IMG/VR virus record: IMGVR_UViG_3300022752_000195
Coordinates: 1-36,327 of that record
DNA from: a virus
Length of the DNA stretch: 36,327 bases
Strand: one strand, 5' to 3'
Position numbers and translations under genes: made by a program. The notes beneath the pieces are model-generated. The model ran no database searches and had not been told where the DNA came from. It saw nothing but the letters and a program-made list of their open reading frames with translations. Positions 6,325 through 12,967 of the stretch are shown here, one piece after another. How positions within the stretch are numbered: position 1 is the first letter of the stretch; each line of letters opens with the position of its first letter.

Positions 6325-8781
6325 ATGAAGGTCGAAATCCTCAATCATATAATAAGAATAGATGATCCTACAGAAGATTTAGAATCGGATCTTACTGAGA
6401 AATTATCATACATTGATAAATCTAAGCAATATCAAATAAAGAAGATGCAGAAAAATCCATTCTCAATGCGATCTAAACTTTATCAGCAGCTAGTTCAACA
6501 ATCAAAAGGCACTTTATTAGAAAAAGTTGACAATACTCTATTCGTTCCATGTGGTTTTTCTAATTATTTAATTAAAATATTATCAAATCAAGCAGTTGAG
6601 ATCAATGATCTAAGATCAGAAACCGGATCTACAATATCTCTACCTTGGGTTAATAAAAATAACATAATAGAATTAAGAGATTATCAAAAAGAAGCAGTTG
6701 AAAAAGCTATGTGCCATGCGAAAGGACAGTTGATATTGATGTTCGATGGCAGTTTAAAAGCTGTAGAAGATATTGTTGTTGGAGATAGGGTCATGGGTCC
6801 AGATTCAAAACCAAGAACTGTACTTCATACAACTTCTGGCTTTGGAGAAATGTTCAAAATAACTCCTGTAAAAGGAGATCCATTTATAGTTAATGGAAAT
6901 CATTTACTATCGCTTCGTCGCTCTTATTCTTCGCTTAATAGAAAAGTAAGTAAAAATAAATATCGTCATAAAAACAGTCAATTAGATGATAATGTTATTA
7001 ATGTTTCTGTTTATGATTACTTTAATCAAACAAAATCTTTTAAACATAAATATAAACTATATAGATCAGATTTAATAGAGTTTAATACTGAAGAACAAGA
7101 TCTACCAATAGATCCTTACATATTAGGTCTTTGGTTAGGAGATGGAATAAGTGCAGATTCTGCTATTGTAAATGTAGATAATGAAATAATTGATTCAATT
7201 TATCAATTCGCTAAAACCAATAACTTAAATGTTATTAAATACAAAGATAATATAACTTATAGATTAAGCGGCGATGGATCCTTAGGATCTAATATGTTTT
7301 TAACAAATTTAAAAGAGCTTAATTTATTAAAAAATAAACATATTCCCCATGTTTATAAAACAGCTTCTATTAATCAGCGACTACAGTTATTGGCTGGCTT
7401 ATTGGACACTGATGGACATTATAGTGAAGGTTTATTTGATATTTCTCAAAAAAATAAGAAGTTAGCAGAAGATATTGTTTATGTTGCTAGATCTTTAGGT
7501 TTGGCTGCCTATGTTAAAGAAAGATTCAAAGTAGCAACAAACAGTAAAGAAAAAATAAAAAGATCTTATTATAATATTACTATCTCTGGTCATATTAATA
7601 AAATTCCAACTAAAGTAATAAGAAAACAAGCATTAAACAGAAAACAAATTAAAAATGTGTTAAATGTTGGTTTTAAGATCGAAAAAGTGCAAGATAGTGA
7701 TTTTTATGGCTTTACTGTTGATCACGATCATTTATATCTATTAAATGACTTCACAGTTATTCACAACTGTAATTATCGTGGAATTATTAACTTGGCGACA
7801 GGGCTCGGTAAAACGAAATCCGCCATTGTTCTTATTCGTCAGATCAAGAAAAAAACTTTGATAATCTGCCCTTCTAACTCTGTTGCAAATCAATTTAAAG
7901 ATGAGTTAACTGCATCGTTTGGACCTGGAAGAGTAGGTTTTATAGGCGATGGTAAATACAGACCAGCAGATATAACTGTATGCATAGCTGCTTCTGCTTT
8001 TAATTCAATTGAAAAGATCAAGAAGATGGATCTTGGCTTGATCATATTTGATGAGGTTCATCATATAGCAGCAAATACTTTCTTTTCAATATCTCAAAAT
8101 CTATCGAGTGTAGGTCGAGTTTATGGATTAACAGCTACTTCTTTTAGATCAGATGGCAAAGATGTAATGATAACAGCTGGATGTGGGGATGTTTTAGTAA
8201 AGCGTGATGCTGCCTGGGGAGTTGCTAATAAATGGCTCGCTGATCCATATTTTATAGTTAGAAAGATTAAAACAACTGGAATAGATTTCAAGGATGACAA
8301 GCTCAAATCATATAAGACTCATGTTTTAAACTGTAAAGAGATGACATCCAGGATCGAATCTGATGCTCGTAAATTTATGGATGCAAAAAAATCTGTACTT
8401 ATATTAGTGGACGAAGTAGAGCATGGAGAGATGTTGTCAAAAGCCCTATCTATTCCTTTTGCTCAAGGAGAAGATAAGCAATCAAACACATATGTTGATC
8501 AGTTAAACAAAGGACTTATTCCCGGACTTGTTGGAACCGATGGAAAAATATCAGAAGGAACAGATACTAGAAATGTTGATGTTCTTATTTTGGCAAATTT
8601 TAGTGCATCAAAAGGAGCTGTTCTACAAGCTGTAGGACGAGGTCTTAGAAAGACAGATACAAAGAATTCAGTAATAATATTAGATTATATGCCAACCGGA
8701 TCTTCTATGTTAACCAGACATGCGAATCAGAGAATTTCTTACTATAAAGAAATTACTTCTAACATTAAGTTGGTAGAATAA
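6325..8781 (+). CDS. SF2 DNA helicase (UvsW-like), interrupted by an intein
   Basis: An ATG at 6325 gives 818 residues. The open frame further upstream would overlap the divergent gene. Removing the intein (residues 130-481) leaves a 466-residue helicase. Extein motifs: LRDYQKEAVEKAM (Q-motif region), ATGLGKTKSA (Walker A/motif I), IIFDEVHH (motif II, DEVH), GLTATSFRSDG (motif III) and LQAVGRGLRKTD (motif VI). This set and length fit phage UvsW-type helicases, which remodel recombination intermediates and stalled forks and drive recombination-dependent replication. RecA, SbcC, SbcD, SSB and a resolvase in the same window support that role. About 130 residues of N-terminal domain precede the ATPase. 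A related XPB-like helicase is the main alternative. Confidence 0.85.
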   Translation: MKVEILNHIIRIDDPTEDLESDLTEKLSYIDKSKQYQIKKMQKNPFSMRSKLYQQLVQQSKGTLLEKVDNTLFVPCGFSNYLIKILSNQAVEINDLRSETGSTISLPWVNKNNIIELRDYQKEAVEKAMCHAKGQLILMFDGSLKAVEDIVVGDRVMGPDSKPRTVLHTTSGFGEMFKITPVKGDPFIVNGNHLLSLRRSYSSLNRKVSKNKYRHKNSQLDDNVINVSVYDYFNQTKSFKHKYKLYRSDLIEFNTEEQDLPIDPYILGLWLGDGISADSAIVNVDNEIIDSIYQFAKTNNLNVIKYKDNITYRLSGDGSLGSNMFLTNLKELNLLKNKHIPHVYKTASINQRLQLLAGLLDTDGHYSEGLFDISQKNKKLAEDIVYVARSLGLAAYVKERFKVATNSKEKIKRSYYNITISGHINKIPTKVIRKQALNRKQIKNVLNVGFKIEKVQDSDFYGFTVDHDHLYLLNDFTVIHNCNYRGIINLATGLGKTKSAIVLIRQIKKKTLIICPSNSVANQFKDELTASFGPGRVGFIGDGKYRPADITVCIAASAFNSIEKIKKMDLGLIIFDEVHHIAANTFFSISQNLSSVGRVYGLTATSFRSDGKDVMITAGCGDVLVKRDAAWGVANKWLADPYFIVRKIKTTGIDFKDDKLKSYKTHVLNCKEMTSRIESDARKFMDAKKSVLILVDEVEHGEMLSKALSIPFAQGEDKQSNTYVDQLNKGLIPGLVGTDGKISEGTDTRNVDVLILANFSASKGAVLQAVGRGLRKTDTKNSVIILDYMPTGSSMLTRHANQRISYYKEITSNIKLVE
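6712..7767 (+). mobile_element. Intein with LAGLIDADG homing endonuclease, in the SF2 helicase
   Basis: 352 in-frame residues. They begin with Cys (CHAKGQLILMFDGS, block A, then KAVEDIVVGDRVMGPDS) and contain FIVNGNHLLSL (block B). Two endonuclease motifs are present: YILGLWLGDG and LLAGLLDTDGHYS. The end is FYGFTVDHDHLYLLNDFTVI-HN (blocks F/G), followed by extein Cys as the +1 nucleophile. All splice residues needed for the standard Cys pathway are present, so splicing should restore AM-CNYRGIINLATGLGKT. The insertion lies about 10 residues before the helicase P-loop. Both Asp-containing endonuclease motifs are intact, so homing may still be active. Confidence 0.93.
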
Positions 8782-8785
8782 AAAC

Positions 8786-8830
8786 ATTGAGAAATTATAA
8801 ACTCTCAATAGTTCTAAAGTCGTGGAACTA
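8786..8830 (+). terminator. Twin hairpins after the helicase gene
   Basis: ATTGAGA (8786-8792) pairs with TCTCAAT (8803-8809), 4 nt after the helicase stop. TAGTTC (8809-8814) pairs with GAACTA (8825-8830). The two stems share base 8809, so they stack or compete. No T-run follows, so this is not a textbook terminator. It may instead separate the helicase transcript from, or form the 5' part of, the RNA region that follows. Confidence 0.35.
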
Positions 8831-9058
8831 GATTACAAATTGTTAGCGGCATGGGAATGGCGACCCATTAAAAACTGATATCTATGCTGTTTGTCTTTTC
8901 ACACTGGCGGGCTCGTTGGATTGAGCATGTTTAATTGCCTTGTTTTGGGTTGTCTGGCTTCACAGCGGACTTTTTGGTACAGTTGCTAACTGCAGAAAGA
9001 AAAGACCTGCGACACAAGGGCGAGTGTATAAAATGCCCATATTTATTTAGGAGACAGT
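8811..9058 (+). ncRNA. Gene-free region: candidate structured RNA or long structured leader of the dUTPase gene
   Basis: The interval 8782-9058 holds no credible gene. 8821-9020 is about 45% G+C by count, against about 35% in a nearby gene. A hand fold gives a closing stem GTCTTTTC (8893-8900) with GAAAAGAC (8999-9006). Inside it are: a broken stem ACA-x2-GGC (8901-8908) with GCC-x-TGT (8937-8943), enclosing GCTC/GAGC (8911-8914, 8923-8926); GTCTG/CGGAC (8952-8956, 8966-8970); and CAGTT/AACTG (8980-8992). GTTAGC (8842-8847) could form a pseudoknot with GCTAAC (8985-8990). ATGGG/CCCAT (8851-8855, 8863-8867) is another hairpin. GGGCG/TGCCC (9018-9022, 9034-9038) lies just before the dUTPase ribosome site. 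It resembles no tRNA, RNase P or tmRNA that I know. Riboswitch, leader or free sRNA are all possible. Confidence 0.4.
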
Positions 9059-9487
9059 ATGAATCCAGAAAACAAATGTGCTAAACTTTGGAATCAAGAA
9101 GTTCCGCCGCTAAAACTTGAAGATCAAATGCTAAAAAAGATGTTTGAGATGCAAAACTCTCTACAGCTTCGTCTAGGTCAAGATTTTTCTAAGATGGATC
9201 TAAATGAAAGAGTTTCTCTCATAAAAGAGAATTGGACAGCTTTGACTTCTGAATACGTTGAATTATTGGAACGTCTTCCTTGGAAACCCTGGAAGAAATA
9301 CTCAGAAGAACAGAAGAAAGATTGGACTTCAGAAGAGCAAAAACTTGAAACATATTATGAAGTATGCGACATGATGCACTTCATGATAAACATATGTCTT
9401 CTAGTTGGCGTAGATGCAGATACTATGTGGAAACTCTACTATACAAAGAATGCAGAAAACTTCGCTAGACAAGATAGAGGATATTAA
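9059..9487 (+). CDS. dut: Dimeric all-alpha dUTPase (dUTP diphosphatase, MazG-related)
   Basis: 142 residues; the start follows TTTAGGAGACAGT. It hydrolyses dUTP to dUMP and pyrophosphate, keeping uracil out of phage DNA and feeding dTMP synthesis. The family signature is visible: acidic helix residues E65/E68/E71, then LPWKPWKKYS, then E101 and D104 in the ETYYEVCDMMHF helix, and the C-terminal YYTKNAENFARQDRGY. This combines the MazG-like EExxE...ExxD metal site with the dimeric dUTPase tail (N-x2-RQ-x2-GY). It is preceded by a long structured, gene-free leader and followed by a methyltransferase gene. Trimeric dUTPase is excluded by the all-helical sequence. A dCTP/MazG pyrophosphatase is a less likely alternative. 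Confidence 0.88.
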   Translation: MNPENKCAKLWNQEVPPLKLEDQMLKKMFEMQNSLQLRLGQDFSKMDLNERVSLIKENWTALTSEYVELLERLPWKPWKKYSEEQKKDWTSEEQKLETYYEVCDMMHFMINICLLVGVDADTMWKLYYTKNAENFARQDRGY

Positions 9488-9516
9488 GTATAACTCTAAT
9501 AAGAGGAGTGTCCTCT
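9488..9516 (+). promoter_or_regulatory. Ribosome-site hairpin and GTATAAC motif before the methyltransferase
   Basis: AGAGGA (9502-9507) and TCCTCT (9511-9516) are perfect inverted copies around GTG and abut the ATG at 9517. The Shine-Dalgarno GAGGAG therefore lies in the 5' arm. GTATAAC (9488-9494) lies just upstream. The hairpin would hide the ribosome site until melted or until a ribosome from the dUTPase gene passes. The structure is seen; regulation is inferred. Confidence 0.45.
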
Positions 9517-10206
9517 ATGTTTAATTCTTCGATAAAAATATCTCATTCTATGCCTATGGAATCATCTGCCATATGGCCTCATTCTGTTGAGATATGTATA
9601 ACTCGCATACCAATAAGAAAAAGAGATGGATATTCTTTAGAATTTATGAAAAGTTTGGCAAGTAAATTAAAAGCCTCCATGGCTCCAAATGGAATAGTGT
9701 ATTTAATATGCTATGCTCCTATTGAGTGTAAGTTTAGACCATTTGAAATTGGCAGCGAAATGGTTAAAGCAGGATTTAATCATGTTGATAATATAGTTGT
9801 AGAAAAAACTTGGCTTCCAGGAAAAAGGTCTGAAAATAACTTAGTAAACTCTCATGACTATGTCCTATTCTTCTGCAACGGCGATGTTTGGAAAATCGAT
9901 AGATCTCCAATTAGACAATATCTTATGTTAGATGAAGCGGCTCCATGTATTGGAAATACATGGTTGGTTGAAACAGGCTCTTTAGATGAAAGTTATTCGG
10001 ACGATTTGGCAGCATTGTTAATAAGAATGGCAGATCTTCTTCCAGGAAGTTCGGTCTTTGATCCCTTTATGGGCAATTCTGCAATATTAAAAGCATGTTT
10101 GAACATGGGTCATTCTTTGACTGGTTTTGAAATGGATAAGAGAAAAATTAAACAATATGAAAAAATAATAGAAGATTTTAAGAAAAAAGAATTAAATCAA
10201 AACTGA
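9517..10206 (+). CDS. Divergent DNA methyltransferase-like protein
   Basis: 229 residues. The ATG at 9517 is chosen over a GTG at 9508 because GAGGAG then sits at normal spacing. The C-terminal part has SVFDPFMGNSAILKACLNMGHSLTGFEMDKRK (residues about 179-210), with the FDPFxG S-adenosylmethionine-binding loop and the following strand ending in Glu-x-Asp. This order fits beta-class N6-adenine/N4-cytosine enzymes, where the catalytic DPPY/SPPY lies N-terminal. At that position, however, I read EICITRIPIRKRDGY (about 25-38) and no DPPY-like motif. Either catalysis has been lost or the motif is highly altered. Possible roles are DNA modification against host restriction, or a non-catalytic DNA-binding derivative. 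No partner restriction gene is seen. Confidence 0.7.
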   Translation: MFNSSIKISHSMPMESSAIWPHSVEICITRIPIRKRDGYSLEFMKSLASKLKASMAPNGIVYLICYAPIECKFRPFEIGSEMVKAGFNHVDNIVVEKTWLPGKRSENNLVNSHDYVLFFCNGDVWKIDRSPIRQYLMLDEAAPCIGNTWLVETGSLDESYSDDLAALLIRMADLLPGSSVFDPFMGNSAILKACLNMGHSLTGFEMDKRKIKQYEKIIEDFKKKELNQN

Positions 10207-10227
10207 GAATAGATGGAGTTTAATAAT

Positions 10228-11931
10228 ATGCTTTATGTTAAATCTAAATCTAAAGACATGATCGACAACGCTGACGATATTGAATCTATTGTCACCACTA
10301 CTTTATCTAGAATGGCAACTATAGTTTCTAGAACTCTAGGACCAGGTGGAAGACCTGTACTAATAGAGAGAGAAGGCATGCCGCCTCTCGTTACAAAAGA
10401 TGGAGTTACTGTTGTAAAAGCACTAGGTCTTCCTAGCGCTTCTCATAATATTGTTTTAGACACATGTAAAGAAATATCTCTTAATACAGCTCGAGATGCT
10501 GGCGATGGAACCACTACTGCAATTGTTTTAGCAGATGCTTTAGTTAAATCTGGTAAGCAATTTATGAAAGAAAATCCAAAATACAATCCACAAAAATTTG
10601 TTAATGAATTAAAAGATTGCTATAATAGAGTAATTTTGCCATACTTGAATCAAGTAGCAGTTCCGGTTAAGGATGAAGATTTAAATAAAGTAGCTATGAT
10701 TTCTGCAAATGGAGATGAAGAAATTGCAGACGTTGTGGTTAAAGCTGTTTTAGCAGCCGGAGACGATGGAACTGTCTTGATACAAGAGGACCAAGGCGGA
10801 GGAATGAGAGTTGAAACAATCGATGGCTATATTGTAACATCTGGTCTTAGAGATATTGGTGCTATAGGCAGTTCTTTCATCAATGATAGAGCTGGTCAGC
10901 GTGTAAGGATGGACGAAGGACTTGTTGTTCTTTTTGATGGAACTGTTAATGATCTAGTTCTTCCTGCTGCAATTCAATCAGCAGTAGAAAATGACGTATC
11001 TTATTTTGGAAAACCTATAATAGTTATGGCTCATGGTTTTGCTGACCCGGTTATTGAAAAATTCTTAGTAACCTCTAAAGGAGGTGTAACTGTTCTTCCG
11101 GTTATTGTTCCAAAATCTTCATTGGCAAACTCAAGAACTATGTTTTTATTTGATATGGCAGCGTATACATCGGCAACCGTCATGAATCCTGCTACAGCCG
11201 TAACCTTTGAATCAGTTAATTTTGGAACATTCAAATCTGCTCGAGTTAATACTTACGAAACCTTTATGCAATGTGAGTCAGATTCAGATCTGCTTGAAAG
11301 CAGGGTGAATGAGCTTAAAGCAATATTAAAAGATGCTCATTCAGAGCACGATAAGGCTCATTTGAGAGCAGCAATAGGCAAGCTTACGGGCGGAATATCC
11401 ACAGTGTGGGTAGGTGGAATGACGGACGCTGAGGTTAGAGAAAGAAGAGATAGGGTTCAAGATGCGGTTGAAGCTGTTAGGTCTGCGGTTGCGGAAGGAA
11501 TAGTCGCCGGAGGTGGAGGAACACATCTAGGAATTGTTGAAACAATTTTATCAGTAGAGCACCATGGTCCAAAAAGTTGGAAAGTAATGACCGAAGCCCT
11601 TGTTGCTCCCTTTAAACTTCTTATGACAAACTGTGGAGAGGAAGAAAATATAGAAAAAGCATTGTCTAAAATTATATCTAGTATGGATGAGTTTAAACGA
11701 CCAGCTTTAATATTCGATGCATCAGAACACAGGTACGTTAATCCATATAAGAATGGAGTTGTAGAACCCGCAAAGGTTCATCGTATTGCGATTGGAAATG
11801 CTATATCAGTAGCTTCTTTATTAACAACCCTTGGTGGTGTCGTAGTTTCTCCTAGAGACTATAATCTTGAAACTCAATTAGAAGTATCAAGAGCTGCGTT
11901 TAAAGACATGATTTCAGAAACAGGAGAATAA
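10228..11931 (+). CDS. groEL: GroEL-like chaperonin (Hsp60)
   Basis: I start at 10228 (MLYVKSKSKDM, 567 aa) because ATGGAG lies 8 nt upstream. The in-frame ATG at 10213 is part of that ribosome site. Diagnostic features are VSRTLGPGGRPV, VTKDGVTVV, the nucleotide loop AGDGTTTAIVLA (residues 91-102 with the ATPase Asp at 93) and the late equatorial segment ERRDRVQDAVEAVRSAVAEGIVAGGGG with the second conserved Asp. The length is slightly above E. coli GroEL. The C-terminus lacks the Gly-Gly-Met repeats that line cellular rings. No groES-like gene is in the window, as in some phage chaperonins that work without a co-chaperonin. It probably folds phage virion or replication proteins. It is followed after 1 nt by a membrane-anchored protein. 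Confidence 0.95.
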   Translation: MLYVKSKSKDMIDNADDIESIVTTTLSRMATIVSRTLGPGGRPVLIEREGMPPLVTKDGVTVVKALGLPSASHNIVLDTCKEISLNTARDAGDGTTTAIVLADALVKSGKQFMKENPKYNPQKFVNELKDCYNRVILPYLNQVAVPVKDEDLNKVAMISANGDEEIADVVVKAVLAAGDDGTVLIQEDQGGGMRVETIDGYIVTSGLRDIGAIGSSFINDRAGQRVRMDEGLVVLFDGTVNDLVLPAAIQSAVENDVSYFGKPIIVMAHGFADPVIEKFLVTSKGGVTVLPVIVPKSSLANSRTMFLFDMAAYTSATVMNPATAVTFESVNFGTFKSARVNTYETFMQCESDSDLLESRVNELKAILKDAHSEHDKAHLRAAIGKLTGGISTVWVGGMTDAEVRERRDRVQDAVEAVRSAVAEGIVAGGGGTHLGIVETILSVEHHGPKSWKVMTEALVAPFKLLMTNCGEEENIEKALSKIISSMDEFKRPALIFDASEHRYVNPYKNGVVEPAKVHRIAIGNAISVASLLTTLGGVVVSPRDYNLETQLEVSRAAFKDMISETGE

Positions 11932-11932
11932 T

Positions 11933-12619
11933 ATGTTGCTATCTGTATTGAAAAAACTTTGGGAAAATCAATTATTAAGATCGGTTTTGTTAGTACTGGT
12001 TGGATTGACAATAGGTTTAATTTTATACCCGTCAAATGACAAAGTTACTGAATTAGAGACTAAGCTTAAAGAAAAACAAACAGAAATATCTAATTTAAAC
12101 ATATCTACTCAAAAAAAAGTAGAAGAATTAGAATTTAAAAATGAAAAGATGCAAGCAGAATCTAATGAAAAAATTAGATTACTAGAAGTTGAGAATAAAC
12201 ATCTTACTAAGAATGTTAATTTTAAAAAGACAGTCACAACCCTTCCTGATGGAACTAGGAAAGAAGAGATAATAATTGTTAAAAAAGAAGTAGAAGTTAC
12301 TGAAAAAATGAAACAACTAGAAGAGGATTTAGTTAGAAAATATACTAAAGAAAAGCATTTTTTAAATTTAAAACATGAAGCCGCTATCAATCAATTAAAC
12401 GAGTCTCACGAAAAAGAGATGGAGAAACTTAAAACTGAAAAATTAAAAGAAGTAAGTTCTTCTAAAAAGCTTGGTATCGGTTTGAGATATTCTTCTGATG
12501 ATTCTGTTGGTGCTCATGTTCATTATCATCTAATTAGAAATGCATTTGTTATGTCTGGATTAGATCTTGTAAATAAAAACAAATTAAGATATTCAATAGG
12601 CTTGGGGTTTAGTTTGTAA
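11933..12619 (+). CDS. Membrane-anchored coiled-coil protein with beta-rich C-terminus
   Basis: 228 residues, starting right after the chaperonin stop. The layout is a short basic N-terminus, one membrane segment (about residues 16-33, SVLLVLVGLTIGLILYP), a long charged coiled coil (about 38-175, with repeated KLKEKQTEISNL- and EKMKQLEEDL-type heptads), then about 50 residues of Ser/Gly/Tyr-rich alternating sequence ending KLRYSIGLGFSL. The end resembles beta hairpins of outer-surface or outer-membrane proteins, including a terminal aromatic/hydrophobic strand. It may span the periplasm. A spanin-like or envelope role is conceivable, but there is no lipobox or second membrane helix, so I do not assign one. 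Confidence 0.6.
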   Translation: MLLSVLKKLWENQLLRSVLLVLVGLTIGLILYPSNDKVTELETKLKEKQTEISNLNISTQKKVEELEFKNEKMQAESNEKIRLLEVENKHLTKNVNFKKTVTTLPDGTRKEEIIIVKKEVEVTEKMKQLEEDLVRKYTKEKHFLNLKHEAAINQLNESHEKEMEKLKTEKLKEVSSSKKLGIGLRYSSDDSVGAHVHYHLIRNAFVMSGLDLVNKNKLRYSIGLGFSL

Positions 12620-12966
12620 TGCCAAAATACACATATCACTGCAAACAATGCGATGATAAAAAACAACTTTATAAAAACATAAATACAACAAACGTAGATT
12701 GCAAATGCGGTTCGCAGATGGAGAGACAAGTTCCAAGCGTAAACTCTCCATCTGTTAGAGAAACAATAGATAGCTATACAAATATAATGGTAGATCCAGA
12801 TAATAGAAATATCTTAGAAGAAAGATCTTCCGATCACTTTTGGCAAGTCATTGTTCCTAGGCTTTGCCAAGAACATTCAATAGAACACTGTCTAAAAGAA
12901 GGATGGATGTATATAGACGAGAAGGGTAATTTAAAAACCCATACAAAGCCTCCTCACAGGAGATGA
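12619..12966 (+). CDS. FmdB-type zinc-ribbon protein
   Basis: 115 residues; the A of the ATG is also the last base of the previous stop (TAATG), so translation is coupled. The N-terminus MPKYTYHCKQCDDKK...DCKCGSQMERQVPSV carries C8-x2-C11 and C28-x-C30, closely matching the FmdB-type regulatory zinc ribbon (YxYxCxxC...CxCG-x-MxR). The remaining 75 residues include a charged segment and LCQEHSIEHCLKEGW with two more cysteines. FmdB-like ribbons are common in phages but have no firmly known function. Zinc and nucleic-acid binding is the reasonable expectation. It directly precedes sbcC. Confidence 0.7.
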   Translation: MPKYTYHCKQCDDKKQLYKNINTTNVDCKCGSQMERQVPSVNSPSVRETIDSYTNIMVDPDNRNILEERSSDHFWQVIVPRLCQEHSIEHCLKEGWMYIDEKGNLKTHTKPPHRR

Positions 12967-12967
12967 T

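Noticed and set aside
8782-9058. tRNA, tmRNA, RNase P or group I intron in the gene-free region
   Set aside because: No T-loop GTTCRANNC with a matching acceptor stem, no tag ORF, no RNase P core motifs, and the flanking genes are not halves of one protein.
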